From NCBI GenBank assembly GCA_945883505.1, contig CAMCXL010000002.1, forward strand, positions 106,254 through 163,487: a stretch of DNA of 57,234 bases. Direction: 5' to 3'. A program made the position numbers and the translations under genes. Each line of letters starts with the position of its first letter. Positions within the stretch are counted from its first letter, which is position 1. The notes beneath the pieces were generated by a model. That model had not been told where the DNA came from. It was given only the letters and a program-made list of their open reading frames with translations, and did not search any database. Origin of the DNA: Rhodoluna limnophila. GTDB lineage: Bacteria; Actinomycetota; Actinomycetes; Actinomycetales; Microbacteriaceae. Below are positions 50,343 through 57,234 of the stretch, piece after piece.

Positions 50343-52253
50343 TTAGCTGTCGCTAGCTCGTTTTCTAGCCGATGCAGCCCTAGCCCTTAGGTTTGGGTCC
50401 AGTTCAAGCTTGCGGATTCGGGTGCCTTCAGGAGTCACCTCAACACACTCGTCTTCACGAGCAAATTCAAGACACTCTTCCAAAGAAAGCTTTCTAGCCG
50501 GAGTCAGCTTCTCAAAATCTTCGCTCGAGGAGGCTCTCATGTTTGTGAGCTTTTTTTCCTTTGTGATGTTGACTTCCATGTCATCGGCGCGAGAGTTTTC
50601 TCCGACTACCTGACCTGCGTAGACTTCCTCCGTTGGCTCCACAAAGAATGTTCCTCGCTCCTGCAAACCAATCAAAGCAAATGGGGTTACAGCTCCGGCT
50701 CGGTCGGCAATTAGCGAGCCATTGGTTCTGGTGACAATCTCACCAAACCATGGCTCGTAGCCGGCTGAAATAGCGTTAGCAATTCCAGTTCCTCGAGTGG
50801 TGGTCAAAAACTCGGTTCGGAATCCAATCAGTCCACGAGATGGAACCATGAACTCCATGCGAACCCAACCGGTTCCGTGGTTAATCATGTTCTTCATTCG
50901 ACCCTTACGCGAAGCAAGCAGCTGAGTGATTGAACCTAGGAATTCCTCAGGAACGTCGATAGTCAAATCTTCAACCGGCTCGTGCAACTTGCCATCGACC
51001 TTGCGAGTAACAACCTGTGGCTTGCCGACGGTGAGCTCGTAGCCCTCGCGCCTCATTTGCTCAACCAAGATCGCAAGAGCCAATTCACCACGGCCCTGGA
51101 CTTCCCAGGCGTCCGGGCGCTCGGTCGGCAAAACCTTGATCGAAACGTTTCCAATTAGCTCACGGTCAAGACGGTCTTTAACCAAACGAGCCGTGACTTT
51201 GGCACCCTTTACTCGTCCAGCCATAGGAGAGGTATTGATACCGATAGTCATCGAGATTGCCGGGTCATCCACCGAGATAAGTGGTAGCGGTCTGATGTCG
51301 TTAGGGTCCGCAAGGGTTTCACCGATTGTGATTTCTTCGATTCCTGCAACAGCAACGATGTCACCGGGTCCGGCTTGCTCAGTTGGGAACCGCTCTAGAG
51401 CCTTGGTGATTAGTAGCTCGGTAATCTTTACGTTTTGAGTTTCACCGTTTTGTCTAACCCAGGCCACCATTTGGCCCTTCTTAATAGTTCCGTTGAAAAC
51501 ACGAAGCAGGGCAAGTCGTCCAAGGAAAGGAGATGCGTCCAGGTTTGTTACGTGAGCCTGAAGAGGCGCATCGGCGTCATACTTTGGTGCCGGAATGTAT
51601 TTCAAGATTGCAGCAAAAAGCGGCTCTAAGTCCAGATTGTCCGGAAGAGATCCGTTGTCGGGCTTGTTCAGCGATGCCGCTCCGGCTCGACCTGAGGCAT
51701 AGATAATCGGCAGGTTCAAAATTGCGTCAACGTCTAACTCGGGAACATCGTCAGATAGATCGCTTGCAAGACCCAACAAAAGGTCGTGAGTTTCCTCAAC
51801 TATCTCATCGATACGTGCGTCTGGACGGTCAGTCTTGTTCACAAGCAAGATAACTGGCAGGTTTGCCTCCATGGCCTTACGAAGCACAAAACGGGTTTGA
51901 GGAAGTGGTCCTTCGCTGGCATCGACTAGCAACACGACGCCATCAACCATTGATAAACCTCGCTCAACCTCGCCACCGAAGTCGGCGTGGCCCGGGGTGT
52001 CAATCACGTTGATTGTGATGGTCTTACCCTCTGCTGCCTTGCCTGAGTAAGCAATCGCGGTGTTCTTGGCAAGGATCGTGATTCCCTTTTCCTTTTCGAG
52101 ATCGCCGGAATCCATCAGTCGCTCTCCCATGTTGGAGTGCTCGCCGAAGGAGCCGGTCTGACGAAGCATTGCATCCACCAGGGTGGTCTTTCCGTGGTCT
52201 ACGTGGGCCACGATTGCAACGTTTCTGAGGTCATCTCTGATTGCCAGAGTCAT
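50343..52253 (-). CDS. typA: Translational GTPase TypA (BipA)
   Basis: TypA/BipA is an EF-G-like GTPase that helps 50S assembly and stress responses. P-loop AHVDHGKTT (16-24), [15 protein letters not shown] and NKTDRPDAR are as expected. The C-terminal region with [15 protein letters not shown] and NIRRGKLTNMR-like [10 protein letters not shown] is typical. Length is 636 residues. The upstream region holds an AAAGGAAG ribosome site and two short inverted repeats. The gene lies about 20 nt before the deacetylase gene. Confidence 0.97.
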   Translation of the reverse strand: MTLAIRDDLRNVAIVAHVDHGKTTLVDAMLRQTGSFGEHSNMGERLMDSGDLEKEKGITILAKNTAIAYSGKAAEGKTITINVIDTPGHADFGGEVERGLSMVDGVVLLVDASEGPLPQTRFVLRKAMEANLPVILLVNKTDRPDARIDEIVEETHDLLLGLASDLSDDVPELDVDAILNLPIIYASGRAGAASLNKPDNGSLPDNLDLEPLFAAILKYIPAPKYDADAPLQAHVTNLDASPFLGRLALLRVFNGTIKKGQMVAWVRQNGETQNVKITELLITKALERFPTEQAGPGDIVAVAGIEEITIGETLADPNDIRPLPLISVDDPAISMTIGINTSPMAGRVKGAKVTARLVKDRLDRELIGNVSIKVLPTERPDAWEVQGRGELALAILVEQMRREGYELTVGKPQVVTRKVDGKLHEPVEDLTIDVPEEFLGSITQLLASRKGRMKNMINHGTGWVRMEFMVPSRGLIGFRTEFLTTTRGTGIANAISAGYEPWFGEIVTRTNGSLIADRAGAVTPFALIGLQERGTFFVEPTEEVYAGQVVGENSRADDMEVNITKEKKLTNMRASSSEDFEKLTPARKLSLEECLEFAREDECVEVTPEGTRIRKLELDPNLRARAASARKRASDS

Positions 52254-52424
52254 AAAAAACTTCCTTTATATGTGCGCGTCAAAGCGCCTTTGATTCAATC
52301 GGTGATTGATTGTGCCTGTCTGGAGCCAATGAAATTTGCTTCCCAAGAGGCCTACCTCCAAGTTTAGCTACATAAGCCAACCGAAGGCGGTTTGCGCCTC
52401 ATTTTTCGGGTTTAGGCTCGTTAT
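52254..52424. other. Divergent intergenic region upstream of typA
   Basis: This 171-nt gap contains a palindromic CAAAG-GCG-CTTTG (52280-52292 on either strand) close to a second inverted pair CAATC/GATTG just to its right. Near the plus-strand gene there is a small hairpin AGGCG-GTTTG-CGCCT (52385-52399) followed by ATTTTT, which looks like a terminator but has no clear gene to end. Promoters for both sides probably lie here. Confidence 0.4.
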
Positions 52425-52823
52425 GTGAGCGCAAATCAGGTACTTATTTATGACGGCGACTGTAAGTTCTGCCAGCTGAGTCTTGATTTTGGTATTCGCC
52501 ACCTTAGAACTTTTCCAAGGTACGTGGCCTTCCAAAAGATTGACCCAGCTCAATTTGGCCTGACAGTTGATCAGGTAAGGACACAGATCTGGCTGGTAAA
52601 TCAAGATCCTGATTCGAAACAGCCAAAAGGTGGTCATCTGGCTGCCGGTGAGATTTTGACTATGCAGCAAAATCCCTTTTACAAACTTCTGGGATGGTTT
52701 ATCAAAACTCCGCCGAGTTCATTCCTAGCTGATGTGCTTTATCGCTGGATTGCAAAAAATAGGCACCGCCTGCCAGGTGGATCGAGACAGTGCAAGCTGG
52801 AAGACAACTATTTCGAAAACTAA
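52425..52823 (+). CDS. DCC-family thiol-disulfide oxidoreductase-like protein (DUF393)
   Basis: The 132-residue protein begins with VLIYDGDCKFCQLSL, the YDGDCxxC motif (Cys13, Cys16) of the DUF393/DCC family. Members look like thioredoxin-fold proteins and may reduce disulfides. QIWLVNQ and a basic C-terminal part (WIAKNRHRLPGG) are also typical. Start GTG at 52425. It stands alone between divergent typA and a convergent TRIC-like gene 6 nt downstream. Confidence 0.88.
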   Translation: MSANQVLIYDGDCKFCQLSLDFGIRHLRTFPRYVAFQKIDPAQFGLTVDQVRTQIWLVNQDPDSKQPKGGHLAAGEILTMQQNPFYKLLGWFIKTPPSSFLADVLYRWIAKNRHRLPGGSRQCKLEDNYFEN

Positions 52824-52829
52824 GGTTGG

Positions 52830-53468
52830 CTAGACCCTCCAGGTTGGCAGGCGCCAGCCAAGTAAAAGCGCCAGCACTCGAAGGACGATTGTGAAAACTG
52901 CAGCAACTGCAACCGCAACGAACGCCTCGGCTCCAAGGAAGTTCAAGCCCACAACCACCCAGCCTCCAGTGAATGCAATCACCGAATAGGGAATGTGATC
53001 GCTGAAGGCCTTTGGAATTTCGTTCACTACGACATCTCGAAGAACTCCTCCAAAAATTGCGGTTAGCACACCCATGATCACTGCGATGATTGCTGGTACA
53101 CCAGCATTCAAAGCCAACTGAGTTCCACCGGCTGTGAAGGCACCCAAACCAATTGCATCCGGCCACTGCATTGCCCTGGCCGTTGGCTCAAGATGTTGTG
53201 CTCTCATAAACAACAAAGCACCGATACAAATCAAAATTAGAATCCATACCCAGATTTCATTCTCAACCCAGAAAAATGGTCTACGGTCCAAAAGAATATC
53301 TCTAAGGGTTCCACCACCAAAAGCTGCAAGGCCTGAAACCATCGCCATGCCAACTAGATCAAGTTTTTTTCTGGCGGCTTCAATTAGTCCCGAAAGTGCA
53401 AAAGCCAGTGTTCCGATAATTTCAAATAAAATGGTGCCGTTGAGCAATAACCAACTGGTATCCAGCAT
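52830..53468 (-). CDS. TRIC-type cation channel family protein (UPF0126/YicG-like)
   Basis: Two UPF0126 repeats are visible: each has a GGG(T/V)LRD motif (FGGGTLRDILLDRRPFFW near residue 50, GGVLRDVVVNEIPKAF near 140) and about three hydrophobic helices, plus a final one. Total length is 212 residues with about seven membrane segments. Prokaryotic relatives form trimeric K+/cation channels. Which ion it carries here is not known. It is cotranscribed with two glycosyltransferase genes, probably by chance of packing. Confidence 0.9.
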   Translation of the reverse strand: MLDTSWLLLNGTILFEIIGTLAFALSGLIEAARKKLDLVGMAMVSGLAAFGGGTLRDILLDRRPFFWVENEIWVWILILICIGALLFMRAQHLEPTARAMQWPDAIGLGAFTAGGTQLALNAGVPAIIAVIMGVLTAIFGGVLRDVVVNEIPKAFSDHIPYSVIAFTGGWVVVGLNFLGAEAFVAVAVAAVFTIVLRVLALLLGWRLPTWRV

Positions 53469-53470
53469 TC

Positions 53471-55171
53471 CTACCTAACAACCTTTACCAGGCGATAGCC
53501 TTCGCCTTCGGTGACAACTTCGTGGTTGAAGCCAAGCTCCATGTTTCCAAGGGTCACCACATAGTCAGTCTCAACAACGCTGTCTTCTGCAATTACACTT
53601 CCATCGCCAACCAGTAGATCTCGAATGTTTGCCTCATCAATCCAGAACTTCACTGTGAACACCTCTGTTCTAGTCTGACCGACTACCAAGATTCGATCTC
53701 CTGGAACATCCTGAAGGTAAGTGCGGGAGTCCCAACCCGCTTGATCAAAGTAGGCGGGTGTTCCATTGATCTCAATCAATTTGTTTTGCGACATGACCAG
53801 CGCCAGAATTAGCACAGACGGCATAATCACCCGGCCAATAAATTGATTACCGCGCTCTGGATTCACAATCCAGAAAATAACCGCACTAACCACGAATAGC
53901 CCAACAAAGATGAAGAATCCTTGGGTGTCGCCAATGCCTGGCAGCGTAGATGAATCTGCGTACTGCTTGTTGAAGGTAATTGGGTAAACGATAGTAAAAG
54001 CCATCGCAGCAAGGACAATTACTGATCCTTGAATAACACGCAAAACAGTCTTGGAGTCTGTGAAGCGATCAAGCAACAGTCCCATCACCACAAACTGTGG
54101 AATAAGAAACTCGTAGTATCGAAGAATTAATCGATCGCTGTGATCATCGCCGCTTCCAGTCACATATGCCTCGAAGAGTGCAACAACCACAACCATTGAA
54201 GCAGTGATTAAGGCAATCAGAATAAAGAACGAGCTCACATCACCTATGGGCTGCTTTGTCTTTGAGACTGAGAACGCTATCCGAAGAGAGAGAATCAGTG
54301 GGATTCCGGCGAGAAGTAAAAGAACGGCTACGTGTGCAAGAAAATGACTCGCACTCACTTCCAAGAATATTTCCAGCCCAGAGGCAGCACTCCCAAAGGT
54401 CGAATCTGAATCAGTTGGAGACTCTGGTGAACTGACCGCTGCGGGCTTGCTTACAACTCCAGCTATGGCGCCCACTGGAGAGCCGTAGCCACCAAAAAAC
54501 TTTAAGCCTGCAATTCCAGCAAACGCGTAGCCCAAACCTAGCTTTGTCAACAGAAAGCCTGCGCCCACCGCAGTCGATGATGCGGCTGCTCTTACCCAGG
54601 ATGAGGAGTACTTTTTATACGCATAGACCAAAGCAAATAACCCAAATGCTGGGAGCATAAAGATCGCATGCGGCTTAACCAAAGCTGTTGAACCCAAAGA
54701 AAGGCCAGGTAGGGCCCAAAGCAGCAGGTTCTCTCTCTTCGAAACCACCAGAGTCAACCAGACAGTAAACGTCATCAAAGAGAAATACATAGTCTCCGGC
54801 ATAAAGAACGAAACCGGGATAGCAATTGGGCTAAGGGCTGTGACCGAAGATGCGAATATCGACCAGCGGAAGGTCAAGAACCGGCTGGCAATTAGGAATG
54901 TAAACATTACCGTGGCCAAGAAAAAAACCGAGTTTATCGACTTGGTGCAGGCATAGAACTCATCACCGCAGTAGTTCGTTAGGCCCATAACAAAAGAGAA
55001 TATGTAGTTCGAATAGAACTGTTCCGCGAATGGCAGGTTCTTAGCCTGGCTTGTGTAGATGTACTCGTCCTGCATGATCGAAGGAAGTACAGTCCAGACC
55101 CTGCTGATTGACCAAAGCGCAAGGATAAATGGCACAAGCACTAGGGAGTGCTCTCCCCTCAGCTTGGTCAC
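53471..55171 (-). CDS. Membrane glycosyltransferase (GT39/GT-C-like)
   Basis: About twelve hydrophobic segments run over the first 440 residues, then a soluble C-terminal part of about 120 residues lies outside the membrane. The first loop has MQDEYIYTSQAKNLPF, in which the Asp-Glu pair fits the catalytic acidic motif of GT-C enzymes that use lipid-linked sugars. I place the start at GTG 55171, overlapping the GT2 stop by 4 nt (GTGA); a TTG lies 3 nt upstream. Together with the GT2 gene it may make and transfer a lipid-linked sugar to an envelope polymer. The acceptor is unknown. Confidence 0.8.
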   Translation of the reverse strand: MTKLRGEHSLVLVPFILALWSISRVWTVLPSIMQDEYIYTSQAKNLPFAEQFYSNYIFSFVMGLTNYCGDEFYACTKSINSVFFLATVMFTFLIASRFLTFRWSIFASSVTALSPIAIPVSFFMPETMYFSLMTFTVWLTLVVSKRENLLLWALPGLSLGSTALVKPHAIFMLPAFGLFALVYAYKKYSSSWVRAAASSTAVGAGFLLTKLGLGYAFAGIAGLKFFGGYGSPVGAIAGVVSKPAAVSSPESPTDSDSTFGSAASGLEIFLEVSASHFLAHVAVLLLLAGIPLILSLRIAFSVSKTKQPIGDVSSFFILIALITASMVVVVALFEAYVTGSGDDHSDRLILRYYEFLIPQFVVMGLLLDRFTDSKTVLRVIQGSVIVLAAMAFTIVYPITFNKQYADSSTLPGIGDTQGFFIFVGLFVVSAVIFWIVNPERGNQFIGRVIMPSVLILALVMSQNKLIEINGTPAYFDQAGWDSRTYLQDVPGDRILVVGQTRTEVFTVKFWIDEANIRDLLVGDGSVIAEDSVVETDYVVTLGNMELGFNHEVVTEGEGYRLVKVVR

Positions 55172-56136
55172 CAACTTACGTCCCCTTTGTGCTTTGGTCT
55201 GCTGGGAACAACTGACACATCGTGGCTAACAAAAGCCAAAAGTAGCTGGAATCCCAATATTAGAGGAACTACAGAAATCATTACGGTTCCAGTTGTTGCG
55301 GCAACACCGGTTGCTATGGACTGGTTGTAGGAGGAGATGCCAAAAATCAAGCCGAACCACCAGAGAACAAATCCTAGAGGGAGCTCAATGGAGGCAGCCG
55401 ATACGTCTCTCAGGTAGTAGTTATAGAAAAGCCTTTTGTGGAAATTCTTAAAGTGTTTCCAGGGGAACTCCCACAAAGTCTTGATGATGCTCAAGTTGCT
55501 CTTCTCGGTTCCGTAGCGAGCCTGCATCGGAACATCCCAAACCACAGCGCGATAAAGACTTAGGCGAAACAAAATGTCAGACTCAAAGAAAAATCTTTTG
55601 CTCAGCATGTCAAGAGGTAGTGCTTTCAAGACATCTCTATGAATCGCAGTGAAGCCGTTGGTTGGATCCGTGATGTTCCAGTACCCGGTGGAAATCTTGG
55701 TCAGAAGTGATAACCCTGCGTTCCCAATCAATCGAATGCTTGGCATTTGGCTGAGGCCCGTCAGACTGTCAAGGCGATCTCCCTTAGTGTAATCGGCCCG
55801 CCCGTTAACAATCGGTGTGATCAAGTCTGAAATTTGAGCCGGGTCCATCTGACCGTCGCCATCGAGTTTGACGATAATGTCTGCGTCGGTCGCAAGAGCT
55901 GCTTTGTACCCGGTAATCATGGCTCCGCCAACACCCTGGTTTTCCTCGTGGAAAATTACCTGCACGCGCTTATCCGAGACTTTTTCCTGGACTAGTTTTC
56001 CAGAGCCGTCGGGGCAGGCGTCATCAATGACAAAAATGTATGAAACCTCGTCGCCGATCTCACCGAGGGTTTCGACAACGTGAGAAGTGACCTTATAAGA
56101 AGGTACGACCACGGCAATAACTGGCTTAGACAACAA
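55168..56136 (-). CDS. Glycosyltransferase family 2 (polyprenyl-phosphate type)
   Basis: GT-A domain at residues 5-225 with VVPSYK, VIDDACPDGSG and the DxD-like KLDGDGQMDP. After that there are two C-terminal membrane segments (about 252-272 and 283-306). This layout matches GT2 enzymes that load a sugar onto polyprenyl phosphate, such as dolichol-phosphate mannose synthase or GtrB. The start is one of two adjacent TTG codons (56136 or 56133); an AGGGG site fits the second better. Its product is probably used by the membrane enzyme encoded directly downstream. Confidence 0.88.
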   Translation of the reverse strand: MLSKPVIAVVVPSYKVTSHVVETLGEIGDEVSYIFVIDDACPDGSGKLVQEKVSDKRVQVIFHEENQGVGGAMITGYKAALATDADIIVKLDGDGQMDPAQISDLITPIVNGRADYTKGDRLDSLTGLSQMPSIRLIGNAGLSLLTKISTGYWNITDPTNGFTAIHRDVLKALPLDMLSKRFFFESDILFRLSLYRAVVWDVPMQARYGTEKSNLSIIKTLWEFPWKHFKNFHKRLFYNYYLRDVSAASIELPLGFVLWWFGLIFGISSYNQSIATGVAATTGTVMISVVPLILGFQLLLAFVSHDVSVVPSRPKHKGDVSW

Positions 56137-56280
56137 GGCCCCTAACGGTTTTATCTATGCCCATGCTAGAGACCTTCTTTACTGACTTGATTCATTGTCT
56201 CTTCCAGGCTTGCAGGTATCTTCAAAATAATAAGCTCTGAGAGTTAATTTACTTGAAAAGTCGCCAAATCACGCGTTAAG
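56137..56280. other. Promoter region upstream of the glycosyltransferase pair
   Basis: About 140 nt lie between the tmRNA terminator and the GT2 gene. The part from about 56215 to 56275 is clearly AT-richer than its neighbours. A weak -10 match TAGCAT is present on the minus strand, but no convincing -35 goes with it. No gene is seen. Confidence 0.35.
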
Positions 56281-56314
56281 CAACAAAGCCCAAGGGATTC
56301 CTTGGGCTCTGTTG
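56281..56314 (-). terminator. Terminator after ssrA
   Basis: A long hairpin lies just after the tmRNA: AGCCCAAGG pairs with CCTTGGGCT, extended by CAACA/TGTTG outside one mismatch. On the minus strand the descending arm ends in TTTGTTG. Its position right after the tmRNA 3' end makes termination very likely. Confidence 0.8.
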
Positions 56315-56319
56315 ATGTG

Positions 56320-56686
56320 TGGAGATGGGGGGAATTGAACCCCCGTCCGATATTTGGATTCTGACTCTTCTACGGGTGTAGCTTCAATACTGTTTTACTC
56401 GACTCCGGTCAAAGCTTGAAGCGACCTAACCGACGAGCCCAGCCTGAGTAAAAGTCCCAAGTAGCCCTAAGGCGTAGCTACTCAGCAAGATTTCTAAATG
56501 ACGCCAGTACCTAAAACGAAATCAGATTTAGGCTGACGGACTTCGAGGCTAGCTTATGCAGCTAGGGCAAAGTCGGTGCTTTTTGATTTGGCACCTATAG
56601 TTTGCAGAGGACGTTTACGAGATAACTCTGCATTCTCGACCCGCTTCATTCAGTTTCTGCAAAAACCGTCGAAACCGATCATCCCC
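56320..56686 (-). ncRNA. ssrA: Transfer-messenger RNA
   Basis: tmRNA rescues stalled ribosomes with SmpB. The tRNA-like ends pair: GGGGATG at the 5' end (near 56686) with CATCTCC at the 3' end (near 56321), and a T-arm GGGTTCAATTCCC precedes the 3' strand. The tag reading frame at 56592-56554 encodes AKSKSTDFALAA and then TAA, with the usual ALAA ending seen in Actinobacteria. After the discriminator A the genome reads CAC, so the CCA end appears not to be encoded. smpB lies 68 nt upstream on the same strand. Confidence 0.96.
56554..56592 (-). other. tmRNA tag-peptide reading frame
   Basis: The twelve codons read AKSKSTDFALAA, starting with the resume codon GCC and ending with TAA. The ALAA end is the signal for ClpXP and related proteases. 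Confidence 0.9.
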
Positions 56687-56754
56687 ATGTTTAGTTATCA
56701 AACTGTCTTTCAACAGCCTCTCAGTCTAACCCGAAGATAAGACAAAGGGAAGAA

Positions 56755-57228
56755 CTACCATTCCTTGCCCTTGGTAGACACGGCCCTAGCTGCCTCGCGC
56801 TTATCCTGTTGTTCTTTCAGGGCATGCCTCTTATCGTAATCCTTCTTACCTTTGGCTAGAGCTATTTCAACCTTTGCTTTGCCATCTTTGAAGTAAATCG
56901 AGATTGGAATCAGCGTGAATCCAGACTCTTTGATTTTTCCGGTCAACTTATCGATTTCAACTCGGTTCAACAGAAGCTTTCTACGACGTCTGGTTGAGTG
57001 ATTGGTCCAGTTGCCCTGAGAGTACTCGGGAATGTGAACATTTTCGAGCCATGCCTCGCCCCGCTCGACTGTTGCATATCCGTCTACCAGGGATGCGCGA
57101 CCGGCCCGCAACGACTTCACTTCTGTTCCGGTTAGAACAATGCCTGCTTCGTAGACATCTTCGATGTGATAGTCGTGACGGGCTTTACGATTGGTGGCCA
57201 CAACCTGCTGGCCACGCTCTCTCGGCAC
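56755..57228 (-). CDS. smpB: SsrA-binding protein SmpB
   Basis: SmpB binds tmRNA and places it in stalled ribosomes. Visible features: [67 protein letters not shown] at the basic tail (split over the last 40 residues). The start taken is GTG at 57228, only 6 nt from the window edge, so a start further upstream cannot be excluded. Length is 157 residues, as usual. Confidence 0.97.
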   Translation of the reverse strand: MPRERGQQVVATNRKARHDYHIEDVYEAGIVLTGTEVKSLRAGRASLVDGYATVERGEAWLENVHIPEYSQGNWTNHSTRRRRKLLLNRVEIDKLTGKIKESGFTLIPISIYFKDGKAKVEIALAKGKKDYDKRHALKEQQDKREAARAVSTKGKEW

Positions 57229-57234
57229 GATCGA

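Noticed and set aside
56320-56400. tRNA-like T-arm and acceptor sequence resembling a tRNA gene
   Set aside because: It is the 3' half of the tmRNA; there is no anticodon arm nearby and the 5' partner lies about 350 nt away.

Overview
The window looks like a chromosomal core segment of a small-genome actinobacterium, most likely a Microbacteriaceae member of the freshwater 'Luna' type (Rhodoluna/Aquiluna-like). This is inference from gene order and protein character, not from a database search. Supporting signs are the conserved actinobacterial block coaD-DUF177-rpmF-rnc-mutM-smc-ftsY-ffh-rpsP-khpA-rimM-trmD-rplS-lepB-rnhB-DUF2469-dprA-xerC...rpsB-tsf-pyrH-frr-cdsA, several DivIVA-type coiled-coil proteins, a GlgE pathway gene, a mshB-fdxA-dapC neighbourhood, many GTG/TTG starts and very tight gene packing. 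I see no insertion sequence, prophage, CRISPR array, rRNA gene or tRNA gene.

Layout. 1-3576: the end of a Fic/Doc-type gene and the gatCAB operon (tRNA-dependent amidotransferase, minus strand). 3739-4905: a DivIVA-like coiled-coil protein. 4906-9271: cysteine desulfurase, mnmA and ligA, translationally coupled (minus). 9341-15614: glgX-glgE-glgB glycogen/alpha-glucan operon (plus). 15595-18153: a thioredoxin-like/TPR protein and a large membrane protein with an internal lipobox (minus). 18233-20394: a second DivIVA-like coiled-coil protein and a PerM/AI-2E-type permease (plus). 20391-22885: secreted transglycosylase, small Zn-ribbon-like protein, alpha/beta hydrolase and a secreted HNH nuclease (minus). 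22869-27300: DivIVA-repeat protein, cdsA, frr, pyrH, tsf, rpsB (minus; transcription runs rpsB to cdsA). 27592-28125: secreted M23-family protein (plus). 28122-45806: the long information-processing block from recG down to xerC (minus). 45858-46424: rsmD (plus). 46421-52253: gltA, dapC, fdxA, a deacetylase-membrane fusion and typA (minus). 52425-52823: a DCC-family thiol protein (plus). 52830-57228: TRIC-type channel, two glycosyltransferase genes, the ssrA tmRNA and smpB (minus).

How the genes work together. Most genes serve translation and its quality control (GatCAB, MnmA, EF-Ts, RRF, S2, S16, L19, L32, RimM, TrmD, SmpB/tmRNA, TypA), membrane protein targeting (Ffh, FtsY, LepB) and genome maintenance (LigA, SMC, MutM, RecG, RnhB, XerC, DprA). 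Metabolic islands cover alpha-glucan synthesis and branching, the TCA entry step and lysine/peptidoglycan precursor synthesis. Envelope and growth functions are spread through the window: DivIVA-like proteins, transglycosylase, M23 protein, CdsA and glycosyltransferases.

The most interesting points are these. All seven convergent gene junctions abut or overlap. One membrane protein carries a textbook lipoprotein signal in its middle. comM and yraN are absent at their usual place. Ribosomal protein S16 has a long repeat-built acidic tail. Three different DivIVA-like proteins lie within 20 kb. I found no convincing new multi-gene system; the nearest candidate is the thioredoxin-like/internal-lipobox pair at 15595-18153.
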